33,648 nt of DNA from 43-108 sp001915545. Lineage in GTDB: Bacteria > Bacteroidota > Bacteroidia > Bacteroidales > Bacteroidaceae. Location: assembly GCA_902491215.1 (NCBI GenBank), contig CABUGV010000039.1, positions 1-33,648 of the forward strand, in the 5' to 3' direction. Positions 13,337 through 22,474 of this stretch are shown one piece after another. The notes under the pieces were generated by a model. It ran no database searches, was not told the origin of the DNA, and saw only the letters and a program-made list of their open reading frames with translations. Each line of letters begins with the position of its first letter. Positions within the stretch are counted from its first letter, which is position 1. Made by a program: the position numbers and the translations under genes.

Positions 13337-15232
13337 ATGGATAAAAACACCCTGATAGGTTTTCTGCTCATGGCGCTTGTTGTCTTCGGCTTCATGGCAT
13401 ACGAAAGCAAGAAGCAGAAGGAGTATGCCGTTGAACAGCAAAAGGCAGCCATAGAGCAGCAGATGAATCAGGCTCAGGAAAACAAGCAGAAGGCCATTGA
13501 GGCTGAAAAGGCCGCAAACGCCATTGCAGAGGAAAAGAGCGATTCGCTCAACCCGCTCTACAAAGCGCGTATAGTAAATGAAGGCAAGACAGTCATCGAA
13601 AATGAACTTCTGAAACTTACTATCTCCAATAAGGGAGGACAGCTGTGCAGAGCTGAGCTCAAGGACGAGACATACAAGAATCAGGAAGGCGGTGCTGTGG
13701 TGCTGTTCGACGGCAAGGACATGGACATGAACTTCATGCTCACAGGCAAGAACCAGAACATCACCAGCAACGAACTTTACTTCACTCCGAAGGAAGTTAC
13801 CGACAGCTCCGTTGTCATGAGTCTGCCTATAGGTAAGGGAAGCATCGACATCAGATACTCGCTCATACCTGGAAGCTACATCGTGAACATGTCCTTGAAA
13901 GCCAACGGCATCAGCAACTTCTTCCCGGCAAACGCCAACAAGCTGAACATCCACTGGAACGAGTCGCTGAGACAGCAGGAAAAGGGATACAGCTTTGAGA
14001 ACCAGCACAGTACAATCGTGTACCGTACTGTTGAAGACGACACGGAGAACCTGAGTTCGACCGGTGCTGACGACACAGAAAACAACTTCGACAGCAACGC
14101 TATCTGGGTGGCATTCAAAGACCAGTTTTTCAGCCAGGTACTCATTACAGACAAGAGTCTTGCACTTGATGAAATTTCATCCAAGCGTCTTGAGGAAGGA
14201 AGCGGATACCTGAAGGAATACAATGCTTCAATGTCTGCCGACTTTGACCCTACAGGCAAGGTTGCAAGCAACTTCCAGATGTACATAGGTCCTAACAAGT
14301 TCAGCACATTGCGCGAGAACCAGAAGCTCTGCGTATCGGAAAATGATGTTGACCTTCAGAGCCTTGTATACCTCGGATGGCCTATCATACGCTGGATCAA
14401 CCGTTTCTTCACAGTATATATGTTCGACTGGATGACCGGTTGGGGCATCAACATGGGTATCGTGCTCCTGATTCTCACAATCATCGTGAAGCTCCTAGTC
14501 TTCCCGCTCATGAAGAAATCATTCATGTCGTCGGCAAACATGAGAGTTCTGCGACCTAAGGTGGAAGAGATAAGCAAGAAATATCCGAAGCCAGAAGATG
14601 CGATGAAGAAGCAGCAGGAAATCATGCAGCTCTACAGCATGCACGGTGTGTCGCCAATGGGCGGATGTCTGCCAATGCTGATACAGATGCCTATCTGGAT
14701 TGCCCTCTTCAACTTCATCCCTAACGCCATTGAGCTCCGCGGACAGAGTTTCCTGTGGGCAGATGACCTGTCGACATACGATGACGTCATCAACTGGGGC
14801 ACACATATATGGGGTATAGGTGACCACCTCAGCTTGTTCTGCGTACTCTGGTGTCTTTCTACTGTGGCCAACACATGGATATCGATGCGCCAGCAGCAGT
14901 ACTCAATGACTCCTGAACAGGAGAAGCAGATGGGAATGATGAAGTGGATGTCGTACATAATGCCACTGATATTCTTCTTCACATTCAACAGCTACTCATC
15001 AGGTCTGAACTACTACTACTTCATTTCAGGTGTCGTTACACTGCTGATGATGTGGTATCTGCGCAAGACTACCGACGATGACAAGCTCCTTGCAAAACTC
15101 GAAGCCAAGTATGAACAGCGCAAGTCGCAGCCTCACAAAAAGTCGGGCATGATGGCACGTTATGAGTCACTGCTCGAAAAACAGAGAGAGATGCTGGAAC
15201 AGCAGCAGAAAATGCAGCAGCGCAAGAAATAA
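13337..15232 (+). CDS. yidC: Membrane protein insertase YidC
   Basis: This protein inserts and folds inner-membrane proteins, alone or with SecYEG. I chose the second ATG (MDKNTLIGFLLM), which matches the usual Bacteroidales N-terminus; starting at 13328 would add three residues. Order of parts: an N-terminal TM helix (about 5-23), a Gln/Lys-rich helical stretch, a large periplasmic beta domain (about 60-340), then the conserved five-helix core starting near WMTGWGINMGIVLLIL, with the cytoplasmic hairpin MKKSFMSSANMRVLRPK and later helices PIWIALFNFIP and LFCVLWCLSTVANTW. The C-terminal tail is basic and Gln-rich (REMLEQQQKMQQRKK), as in ribosome-binding YidC tails. The length of 631 residues suits Bacteroidetes YidC. 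Confidence 0.96.
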   Translation: MDKNTLIGFLLMALVVFGFMAYESKKQKEYAVEQQKAAIEQQMNQAQENKQKAIEAEKAANAIAEEKSDSLNPLYKARIVNEGKTVIENELLKLTISNKGGQLCRAELKDETYKNQEGGAVVLFDGKDMDMNFMLTGKNQNITSNELYFTPKEVTDSSVVMSLPIGKGSIDIRYSLIPGSYIVNMSLKANGISNFFPANANKLNIHWNESLRQQEKGYSFENQHSTIVYRTVEDDTENLSSTGADDTENNFDSNAIWVAFKDQFFSQVLITDKSLALDEISSKRLEEGSGYLKEYNASMSADFDPTGKVASNFQMYIGPNKFSTLRENQKLCVSENDVDLQSLVYLGWPIIRWINRFFTVYMFDWMTGWGINMGIVLLILTIIVKLLVFPLMKKSFMSSANMRVLRPKVEEISKKYPKPEDAMKKQQEIMQLYSMHGVSPMGGCLPMLIQMPIWIALFNFIPNAIELRGQSFLWADDLSTYDDVINWGTHIWGIGDHLSLFCVLWCLSTVANTWISMRQQQYSMTPEQEKQMGMMKWMSYIMPLIFFFTFNSYSSGLNYYYFISGVVTLLMMWYLRKTTDDDKLLAKLEAKYEQRKSQPHKKSGMMARYESLLEKQREMLEQQQKMQQRKK

Positions 15233-15243
15233 GTGAAAACGAT

Positions 15244-15281
15244 ATGGCACTGGAATGCAAGAAATTGTGTTCCAGTGCCAT
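15244..15281 (+). terminator. Stem-loop after yidC
   Basis: ATGGCACTGGAA (15244-15255) and TTCCAGTGCCAT (15270-15281) form a perfect 12-bp stem with a 14-nt loop, 11 bases after the yidC stop. It lacks a U-tract, so it may act as an attenuator or processing site instead of a full terminator. It also argues against translation starting at 15244, which would put the start codon inside the stem. Confidence 0.6.
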
Positions 15282-15354
15282 TACGCATATATACCTACCC
15301 GAGATGACTGAGGGAAAATATGCAGTGGATCGGGCATATACAAAAACAGTAAAC

Positions 15355-17520
15355 ATGAACAAAACAGCTATAGCCGCATTTGCGGCAGGAATTCTGATTA
15401 TGGGTGACGCATCAGCCGAGACCAATGCCGAAAAATTCATCGGCAGACAGACTCCTCAGATAAAGGAACGCAGACTGTCGCCTGAAGCTTTGTGGGCAAT
15501 GGGACGCATAGGCGGACAGGACATTGCACCAGATGCCAAAGAAATAGTATACAACGTTACATACTACAGCGTTGAAGAAAACAAGAGCCACACAGTCATT
15601 TACACAATGAATGCTGACGGCTCAGACAACAAGATGCTCACGACATCAACCGGAAGCGAAAGTGCGCCCAAATATATCATGGGAGGCAAACGCATTGCTT
15701 ATCTGGCAGCCGACAACAACGGTGTGTCGCAGATTTGGAGAATGAACACCGACGGCTCGGACAGAAAGCAAATTTCACACTTTGAAAAAGACGTTGAGGA
15801 CTTCATGTTCTCACCTGACGGCAAGAAAGTTCTGCTTGTTCAGTCCATCAAATACGGAAAGCGCACAGCCGACATTTACCCTGATCTGCCTAAAGCTTCG
15901 GGAAAAATCATCAACGACGTGATGTACAGACACTGGGATGAATGGGTGGAAAGCATACCTCACTCTTACGTTGCCGAATTTGACGGAAGCGAGGTAAAGA
16001 ATGCTGTTGACATCATCGGCGAGAACGAACCGTACGAATGCCCGATGAAGCCGTTCGGAGGTGTTGAACAGCTCGCCTGGAGTCCGGACTCCAGATACGT
16101 GGCCTATACATGCAGAAAGAAGACCGGTCTGGACTATGCAATATCTACCGACTCAGACATTTATCTGTACGATACAGAAAACGGAGAAACAAAGAACCTG
16201 TGCAAACCTGCCGGCTACAAAGCACCAAAGGTTGACCCATCGCTCTCACTCGCCTCACAGGCTTCGAACAAGAACAGCGAAGACCTCAACATGGGCTATG
16301 ACACAAATCCTTCATTCTCGCCTGACGGAAAGTACATTGCATGGCAGAGCATGGAGCGCGACGGCTACGAAAGCGACAGAAACAGAATATGCGTGATGGA
16401 ACTTGCTACCGGCAAGAAAACATACGTAACCGAGAAATTCGAAAGCAACGCCGACAGCTACTGCTGGGATACTAAAGGCAAAAAGATATATTTCACAGGT
16501 GTATGGCACGGTGAGACACACGTGTACAGCACAGACATCAAGGGCGATGTGAAAAAGATTACTGAAGGACAGTATGACTACGTATCAGTTGCAGTATGTG
16601 GAAACAAGCTGCTCTGCATGCGCCAGTCAATGATGGAATCGCCTGAACTATTCTCAGTTGATCCGAAAAACGGAAAGGCTGTACAGGTGACAAACGAAAA
16701 CAAATACTTCAGAGACAATATTGACTGGGGAGAAGTTGTACCACGCTGGACAAAGACAGTTGACAACAAGGATATGCTCAGTTGGGTGGTTCTCCCGCCA
16801 AACTTCGACAAGAACAAGAAGTACCCTACTCTGCTGTTCTGCGAAGGCGGTCCGCAGAGCCCGGTAAGCCAGTTCTGGAGCTACAGATGGAACATGCAGA
16901 TAATGGCGGCAAACGGATACATTGTAGTTGCCCCTAACAGACGCGGTCTTCCTGGTTTCGGAATGGAGTGGCTTGAAGAAATCAGCACAAACTACGGAGG
17001 ACACTGCATGGACGACTATCTGTCGGCTATCGACGATATAGCTAAAGAGCCTTATGTAGACAAGGATAGACTGGGATGCGTCGGTGCAAGTTTCGGCGGC
17101 TTCTCAGTATACTGGCTGGCAGGACACCACGACAAGCGCTTCAAGTGCTTCATTGCCCACGACGGTATATTCAACCTCGAACAGCAGTATGTGGAAACAG
17201 AAGAATCATGGTTTGCAAACTGGGATATGGGTGGTGCTTACTGGCATAAGGAGAATGAGGCTGTCAAGCGTACATTTGCAAATTCGCCTCACCTTTTTGT
17301 TGACAAATGGGACGCACCTATATTGTGCATACACGGAGAGAAAGACTTCAGAATCGTTGCCAGCCAGGCGATGGCCGCTTTCAACGCAGCGCGCTACAGA
17401 GGCATCGATGCACAACTGCTTATATTCCCTGACGAGAACCACTGGGTACTCAAACCTCAGAACGGAGTACTCTGGCAGAGAACATTCTTCGGATGGCTTG
17501 ACAAGTGGCTTAAGAAATAA
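15355..17520 (+). CDS. S9 family serine peptidase, DPP5-like, periplasmic
   Basis: I chose ATG 15355, which gives a proper signal peptide (MNKTAIAAFAAG.., cleavage near ASA-ET) and 721 residues; the longer frame from 15244 would cross the stem-loop. The N-terminal two thirds is a TolB-like beta-propeller with repeated strands (FSPDGKKVLLV, WSPDSRYVAYT, FSPDGKYIAW). The C-terminal alpha/beta hydrolase domain has S579 in GASFGGF, D664 in GEKDFRI and H696 in DENHWV. These place it in family S9, and the overall look is close to Porphyromonas DPP5, which removes dipeptides in the periplasm. An acylaminoacyl-peptidase assignment is possible, since exact specificity is not readable. It lies upstream of an MFS and a POT transporter, which suggests peptide scavenging. 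Confidence 0.85.
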   Translation: MNKTAIAAFAAGILIMGDASAETNAEKFIGRQTPQIKERRLSPEALWAMGRIGGQDIAPDAKEIVYNVTYYSVEENKSHTVIYTMNADGSDNKMLTTSTGSESAPKYIMGGKRIAYLAADNNGVSQIWRMNTDGSDRKQISHFEKDVEDFMFSPDGKKVLLVQSIKYGKRTADIYPDLPKASGKIINDVMYRHWDEWVESIPHSYVAEFDGSEVKNAVDIIGENEPYECPMKPFGGVEQLAWSPDSRYVAYTCRKKTGLDYAISTDSDIYLYDTENGETKNLCKPAGYKAPKVDPSLSLASQASNKNSEDLNMGYDTNPSFSPDGKYIAWQSMERDGYESDRNRICVMELATGKKTYVTEKFESNADSYCWDTKGKKIYFTGVWHGETHVYSTDIKGDVKKITEGQYDYVSVAVCGNKLLCMRQSMMESPELFSVDPKNGKAVQVTNENKYFRDNIDWGEVVPRWTKTVDNKDMLSWVVLPPNFDKNKKYPTLLFCEGGPQSPVSQFWSYRWNMQIMAANGYIVVAPNRRGLPGFGMEWLEEISTNYGGHCMDDYLSAIDDIAKEPYVDKDRLGCVGASFGGFSVYWLAGHHDKRFKCFIAHDGIFNLEQQYVETEESWFANWDMGGAYWHKENEAVKRTFANSPHLFVDKWDAPILCIHGEKDFRIVASQAMAAFNAARYRGIDAQLLIFPDENHWVLKPQNGVLWQRTFFGWLDKWLKK

Positions 17521-17575
17521 GGCATGAAATGTCGGGCAACAGCAATCCTACAACACGAAAAAATACACAAAAGAT

Positions 17576-18943
17576 ATGACAGAACAAATTAAAAAGAATC
17601 TGAGCGATTCGACCGCAGCACGCTGGGCGGCAATGCTCATCGTGGCGTTTACGATGATGGCGGCCTACTATGTCAACGACATCATGGCTCCGCTGAAATC
17701 AATGCTTGAAGAAGAACTCCACTGGACCAGCGGAGAGTTCGGTTTCTTCACCGGAGCATACAGTTTCCTGAACGTATTCCTTCTTATGCTTATATGGGGA
17801 GGACTCATACTTGACAAGTTCGGAGTGCGCTTCACAGGAATACTCGCCGCATCACTCATGGTGTGCGGAACTGTTGCCGAATATATTGCCATAACGACCT
17901 ATGGAGGAACATCAGAGACAGTCATGGGCTACAAGCTCGACGTGTTCCTTGCTTCAGCCGGATATTCAGTGTTCGGTGTTGGTGCTGAAGTAGCAGGAAT
18001 CACTGTCACAAAAATCATTGCAAAATGGTTCAAGGGCAAGGAAATGGCATTGGCCATGGGAACACAGGTGGCTCTTGCCAGAATCGGTTCGCAGGTGGCA
18101 TACGCAGTATCAATTCCTGTTGCAAAGAGCTACCATCTGGACACTCCTCTGTTCATCGGTATGATACTCCTAATCGGCGGACTCATTGCTTTCATTGCTT
18201 TCAGCTTCATGGACAGAAAGCTCGACAAGCAGATTTCTGCCACTACAGAATCTAATCCGGAAGACAAGTTCTCATTCAAGGACGTTGCTTCAGTTGTAAA
18301 GAACCCGGGCTTCTGGCTTATAGCACTGCTCTGCGTGCTGTTCTACTCTTGCGTATTCCCATTCCAGAAGTTTGCTACAGAACTGATGGTGCTCAAATAC
18401 GGAGTAAATGAAGATCTCGCAGGTACTGTTGCCGGTCTGCCGGCACTTGGAGCACTGTTCCTCACTCCTATTTTCGGCGGAATGATAGACAGAAGAGGTA
18501 AGGCCGCATCAATCATGATGCTTGGTTCGGCAATGCTCATATTCGTTCACCTTATGTACTCTATGCCGTTCATCAGCTCATCTGTAATAGCTGTTGCACT
18601 CATGATAATCTTGGGTATCGCATTTTCTCTCGTGCCGTCAGCTATGTGGCCGTCTGTTGCAAAGATTTTCCCAGTGAAGCAACTTGGAACAGCATACGCA
18701 CTGATATTCTTCATTCAGAACATCGGATTATTCGGTGTTCCGTTCCTCATCGGTACTGTGCTGGACAAATATTGCGTTATAAGCAATGCTGGAGGCAAGA
18801 TACAGTATGACTACACATTGCCAATGTGCATATTTACAGGTATTGCTACAGTTTCACTGATTGTTGCAATCATGCTCAAGAAAGCAGACAAGAAGTACGG
18901 ATACGGACTTGAAAAAGCCAACCTGCAGAAGAAAAACAAATAA
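17576..18943 (+). CDS. MFS transporter
   Basis: This 455-residue protein has about 12 hydrophobic helices. The loop after helix 2 (LDKFGVRFTG) and its counterpart in the second half (GGMIDRRGKAA) are the conserved MFS motif A. The central cytoplasmic loop (about 210-235) is charged and the C-terminus is basic (KKADKKYGYG). The gene begins 55 bases after the peptidase stop and ends 29 bases before the POT gene. The cargo cannot be inferred from motifs; its position between a peptidase and a peptide symporter hints at a peptide or amino-acid related substrate. Confidence 0.85.
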   Translation: MTEQIKKNLSDSTAARWAAMLIVAFTMMAAYYVNDIMAPLKSMLEEELHWTSGEFGFFTGAYSFLNVFLLMLIWGGLILDKFGVRFTGILAASLMVCGTVAEYIAITTYGGTSETVMGYKLDVFLASAGYSVFGVGAEVAGITVTKIIAKWFKGKEMALAMGTQVALARIGSQVAYAVSIPVAKSYHLDTPLFIGMILLIGGLIAFIAFSFMDRKLDKQISATTESNPEDKFSFKDVASVVKNPGFWLIALLCVLFYSCVFPFQKFATELMVLKYGVNEDLAGTVAGLPALGALFLTPIFGGMIDRRGKAASIMMLGSAMLIFVHLMYSMPFISSSVIAVALMIILGIAFSLVPSAMWPSVAKIFPVKQLGTAYALIFFIQNIGLFGVPFLIGTVLDKYCVISNAGGKIQYDYTLPMCIFTGIATVSLIVAIMLKKADKKYGYGLEKANLQKKNK

Positions 18944-18972
18944 TACTAACTTTATAAATAAACCCCAAAATT

Positions 18973-20478
18973 ATGTTTGAAGGACAACCTAAAGGGCTAT
19001 ATGCACTGGCATTGGCCAACACAGGCGAAAGATTCGGATACTACACAATGCTTGCGGTATTCACTCTTTTCCTTAAGGATAATTTCGCCTTTTCAGAAGC
19101 TACGGCCGGAGTAATCTATTCAGTATTCCTCGGTCTGGTATATTTCCTACCTCTTTTCGGAGGTATGCTTGCCGATAAGTTCGGTTTCGGTAAGATGGTG
19201 ACAATCGGTATAACTATCATGTTCATCGGTTATCTGCTCCTCTCCATACCTCTCGGAAGCGGAACAGCCGCTATCTGCGCCATGGGCGGTGCACTGCTGC
19301 TGATATGTTTCGGAACAGGTCTTTTCAAGGGCAACCTGCAGGTGCTTGTAGGAAATCTGTATGACGAAAAGAAGTATGCGAGCAAGCGTGACTCAGGATT
19401 CAGTATCTTCTACATGGCCATCAACATCGGTGCATTGTTTGCAGCTACTGCAGCTGTTGAAATAATGAGATATGTTCAGGAAAATTTCGGCATTTCAAAG
19501 GCAGATTCATATCACTACGCATTTGCTATCGCATGTTTCTCACTTATCGTGTCTATTGCAATCTACTATTTCTCCAGAAGCACATTCAAGCATGCTGACA
19601 AGAGCAAAGAGAAAGATGCAAGCAATGACAACGTTGAAGAAGAACAGCTCACTAAATCTGAGACAAAGGAAAGAATCGTTGCATTGTGTCTGGTGTTCGC
19701 AGTAGTTATCTTCTTCTGGATGGCATTCCACCAGAACGGTTCTACTCTGACATTCTTTGCAGAACAGTATATAGTAAAGACATCATCCGGTGTTGAAAGC
19801 ATGATGTTCGACGTTGTAAACCTCGTTCTCTGCATTGTAATAGTATATTCACTGTTTGCACTTTTCCAGTCAAAGACTTCAAAGGGACGCGGAATAGCAA
19901 CAGCACTGATTGTGCTCTGTGCTGCAGGACTTGCATGCAAATACAACACACTGCCAGCTGAGACAGTTATCGATGCTCCTATATTCCAGCAGTTCAACCC
20001 TTGCTTCGTTGTCATGCTGACTCCTGTATCAATGGCTATATTCGGTGCACTTGCAAAGAAGGGCAAGGAACCGTCTGCTCCTCTGAAAATCGGATTGGGT
20101 ATGCTCGTTGCAGCTGTAGGATATATCCTTATGACAGTAGCTTCACTCGGCCTTCCTGCACCTGAAGCACAGAAGACAGAGCAGATGCTGATTTCACCAA
20201 ACTGGCTGATATCAACTTACCTTGTACTTACATTTGCAGAACTTCTGCTCTCTCCTATCGGAATTTCATTCGTATCAAAAGTTGCTCCTCCTAAGTACAA
20301 GGGAATGATGATGGGTGGATGGTTCGTTGCAACTGCAATAGGAAACCTCCTCGTCAGCATACCTTCATTGCTCTGGGGACAGCCACTCGTTGTCGTATGG
20401 GGTGTACTCGTAGGTCTGTGCCTGCTTTCAGCAATGTTCATCTTCGTAATTTTGAAGAGACTTGAAAAGGTGGCATAA
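18973..20478 (+). CDS. POT/PTR2 family proton-coupled di- and tripeptide symporter
   Basis: This 501-residue membrane protein matches the POT family. The first helix has GERFGYYTML in the place of the ExxERFxYY proton-coupling motif, and SIFYMAINIGALFA matches the PTR2 FYxxINxG signature. Twelve or more helices are visible, with a charged loop at about 203-233 between the halves. The first Glu of ExxERF is Asn here (N16, E19, R20). POT proteins use the proton gradient to bring di- and tripeptides into the cytoplasm. The gene follows the S9 peptidase and an MFS gene with short gaps and ends at a strong stem-loop, so the three probably form one transcription unit. Confidence 0.9.
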   Translation: MFEGQPKGLYALALANTGERFGYYTMLAVFTLFLKDNFAFSEATAGVIYSVFLGLVYFLPLFGGMLADKFGFGKMVTIGITIMFIGYLLLSIPLGSGTAAICAMGGALLLICFGTGLFKGNLQVLVGNLYDEKKYASKRDSGFSIFYMAINIGALFAATAAVEIMRYVQENFGISKADSYHYAFAIACFSLIVSIAIYYFSRSTFKHADKSKEKDASNDNVEEEQLTKSETKERIVALCLVFAVVIFFWMAFHQNGSTLTFFAEQYIVKTSSGVESMMFDVVNLVLCIVIVYSLFALFQSKTSKGRGIATALIVLCAAGLACKYNTLPAETVIDAPIFQQFNPCFVVMLTPVSMAIFGALAKKGKEPSAPLKIGLGMLVAAVGYILMTVASLGLPAPEAQKTEQMLISPNWLISTYLVLTFAELLLSPIGISFVSKVAPPKYKGMMMGGWFVATAIGNLLVSIPSLLWGQPLVVVWGVLVGLCLLSAMFIFVILKRLEKVA

Positions 20479-20510
20479 CAAAAGACAACATTGAAAATAT
20501 CATTATAGAA

Positions 20511-20553
20511 GGAAGTCTCCGAGCCGTACAAACAGCTACGCCCGGAGACTTCC
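20511..20553 (+). terminator. Stem-loop terminator after the POT gene
   Basis: GGAAGTCTCCG (20511-20521) pairs perfectly with CGGAGACTTCC (20543-20553), with a 21-nt loop, followed by TGGTTTT. It closes the peptidase/transporter unit 33 bases after the POT stop. Confidence 0.75.
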
Positions 20554-20581
20554 TGGTTTTGGTGTAAAAGGAATACTGTTT

Positions 20582-21016
20582 ATGGAGAACAGCGAGATGA
20601 AAGAATTGATTGATATTCTGCACGAGAAGAAGTGCTCGTGCGTAATACGAAAAGGAAACACTATAAGAACATTCAACCAACGAGGTGTTGCAGACCTGTA
20701 TGAGCTGGTAATGAAAGAGGCCGAATTTCTCAACGGGGCAAATATTGCCGACAAGGTTGTAGGAAAAGGAGCTGCGGCACTCATGACTGCCGGAGGCATT
20801 GCAAGACTGCATGCGGACGTCATAAGCAAGCCGGCCATGTCACTATTTGAGAAGAACAACATAGAAGTGGCTTACACAACACTGACGGACGGCATAATAA
20901 ACAGGAAAGGTGACGGTCCTTGTCCGGTTGAATCAATGTGTTCGAAAACAGACGATGTAAGCAAAATGGTTGAAATGATCGGAACTTTCATTGAAAACAT
21001 GAAAAACGGGAAATGA
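20582..21016 (+). CDS. DUF1893 domain protein (cytidine-deaminase-like fold)
   Basis: This 144-residue protein matches the DUF1893 pattern: an early strand and turn (CSCVIRKGNTIRTFNQRGVADLYELV), the Gly/Ala motif VVGKGAAALMTAGGIARLHADVIS, and the C-terminal INRKGDGPCPVESMC. A structure of a Thermotoga member, as I recall it, has a deaminase-like fold without demonstrated enzyme activity. Conserved Cys residues are seen in C19, C21 and the PCPVESMC segment. It stands alone between two terminators and has no obvious partner. A second ATG five codons in is possible. Function is unknown. Confidence 0.75.
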   Translation: MENSEMKELIDILHEKKCSCVIRKGNTIRTFNQRGVADLYELVMKEAEFLNGANIADKVVGKGAAALMTAGGIARLHADVISKPAMSLFEKNNIEVAYTTLTDGIINRKGDGPCPVESMCSKTDDVSKMVEMIGTFIENMKNGK

Positions 21017-21062
21017 AAAAATCCTGCACAGGCAAAATTAAAATACCTGATGCAGGATTTTT
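21017..21062. terminator. Bidirectional terminator between DUF1893 gene and ppx
   Basis: AAAAATCCTGCA (21017-21028) and TGCAGGATTTTT (21051-21062) form a perfect 12-bp stem with T-runs on both strands. It lies between two convergent genes and would serve both. Confidence 0.85.
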
Positions 21063-21105
21063 CTGTATACCACGTCTTAGACGTCATTAAAGGAAAAATT
21101 TATCC

Positions 21106-22032
21106 TTAATCATCTGAAGGTTTCTCTACAACGCTGTGTGCAACGGAACACATATTGTCTATGATACCGTCTGAGAGACCCAGAACCGGAGTATAAATAT
21201 ATGTACTCTTCAATGCTTCAGCAACTGCGAGGAATATCTTTGCAGCAGGGATGATGACTTCCGCTCTATCAGGTTTCATGTCGTATGTTTCCATACGCTG
21301 TTCCGCAGACATTGCATTCATCTTACCGAAAAGTTCTGTTACACCCGTAACGGTTATTCGTTTTCCGCCAGTCTTTTTCTTTGAAAGAATCTTGTACATC
21401 TTATTGATGTTACCTCCGGATCCTACCATTTCAACCGGTCCGAGCTTTTCAGATATTGCAGAAAGTTCCTCCTGCATGCGTGAAAGAATCTGACGGCTCT
21501 CCTCCTCCGGCAGGTGAAGCATACGTATTGTTCCGATGTTGTATGAACAAGATTTTATCTTCTCGCCATCCTTTATGACAGTTACTTCAGTACTACCACC
21601 ACCAACATCGACGTAAGCACATGTATCGGCCATAGACTTGACCATTTCCACATGGTTGTTGTATATGATGGAAGCTTCTTCCTTACCGTCAATGATTTCT
21701 ATTTTGATGCCGGTGGATTTCAATACCTTTTCGATTACATCCTTTGAATTCTTAGCGTCACGCATGGCAGATGTAGCGCAAGCCTTATATTCGTCGACAT
21801 CATAAAGCTTCATGAGGTGCTTGAAAGCCTTGATCATAGTCACAATTTTCTTCAGACGCTCCTTGCTCACCTTACCGATAGTAAAAACATCATCTCCCAA
21901 CCTGAGAGGATAGCGTATGAAAAAGAGTTTTGTGTAGGCAACATCACCCGTATCGGAAATGTCGACTTTCTTTATGAGCAATCTGGCAGCGCACGAACCG
22001 ATATCGATTGCGGCATAATTTTTACTATTCAT
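21106..22032 (-). CDS. ppx: Ppx/GppA family exopolyphosphatase
   Basis: This 308-residue protein has the actin-like ATPase fold of the Ppx/GppA family. The N-terminal phosphate loop is AAIDIGSCAARLLI, the catalytic region is IIDGKEEASIIY (the Glu before Ala is the usual base), and the second phosphate loop is AYVDVGGGSTEVTVI. It corresponds to the two N-terminal domains only; the C-terminal HD-like domains of E. coli Ppx are absent, as in many short homologues. It would degrade polyphosphate or convert pppGpp to ppGpp. It lies 442 bases downstream of ppk on the same strand, separated by four 83-bp repeats that carry promoter-like boxes pointing at this gene. Confidence 0.88.
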   Translation of the reverse strand: MNSKNYAAIDIGSCAARLLIKKVDISDTGDVAYTKLFFIRYPLRLGDDVFTIGKVSKERLKKIVTMIKAFKHLMKLYDVDEYKACATSAMRDAKNSKDVIEKVLKSTGIKIEIIDGKEEASIIYNNHVEMVKSMADTCAYVDVGGGSTEVTVIKDGEKIKSCSYNIGTIRMLHLPEEESRQILSRMQEELSAISEKLGPVEMVGSGGNINKMYKILSKKKTGGKRITVTGVTELFGKMNAMSAEQRMETYDMKPDRAEVIIPAAKIFLAVAEALKSTYIYTPVLGLSDGIIDNMCSVAHSVVEKPSDD

Positions 22033-22132
22033 GTGTATTATAAGAATTAAAGTTAATACTAAAAACGAAAAACCAACTGCTCCTTTGTATTACCAATAGG
22101 AGCAGATGGATTTCAAATGAATTCACCAAGTG

Positions 22133-22164
22133 CAAATATAGTGCAAGCCGAGCGCAGAGACAAA
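22133..22164 (-). promoter_or_regulatory. Promoter of ppx inside the first 83-bp repeat
   Basis: On the minus strand, TTTG (22164-22161) is followed 20 bases later by TATATTTG (22140-22133). Both boxes and the spacing match the Bacteroidetes consensus TTTG-N19-21-TAnnTTTG. The start codon of ppx is 100 bases downstream. The TTTG and most of the -7 box belong to the repeat unit itself. Confidence 0.65.
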
Positions 22165-22465
22165 TTGAAAACACGGTTTTCATATTTGCTATGCCGAGGC
22201 GAAGCCTATATTATCTAAATATAGTGCAAGCCGAGCGCAGAGACAAATTGAAAACACGGTTTTCATATTTGCTATGCCGAGGCGAAGCCTATATTATCTA
22301 AATATAGTGCAAGCCGAGTGCAGAGACAAATTGAAAACATGGTTTTCATATTTGCTATGCCGAGGCGAAGCCTATATTATCCAAATATAGTGCAAGCCGA
22401 GCGCAGAGACAAATTGAAAACACGGTTTTCACATTTACTATGCCGAGGCGAAGCCTATATATATT
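22134..22465 (-). repeat. Four tandem copies of an 83-bp promoter-bearing repeat
   Basis: The plus-strand motif GTGCAAGCCGAG recurs at 22141, 22224, 22307 and 22390, an exact 83-base period, with about one to four changes per copy. Each unit contains hairpin GAAAACACGGTTTTC, the short palindrome AGGCGAAGCCT, and inverted ends ATATAG/CTATAT. Read on the minus strand, each unit gives TTTG, 20 bases, then TATATTT(G/A). Copies 1 and 4 have the perfect -7 box; copies 2 and 3 end in A. From memory, single copies of a related sequence (the GCGCTCGG..TGCACTATCTTTG type) are frequent upstream of Bacteroidales genes. The open frame at 22318 is made of this repeat and is not a gene. Confidence 0.9.
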
Positions 22466-22474
22466 CTATCAGAA

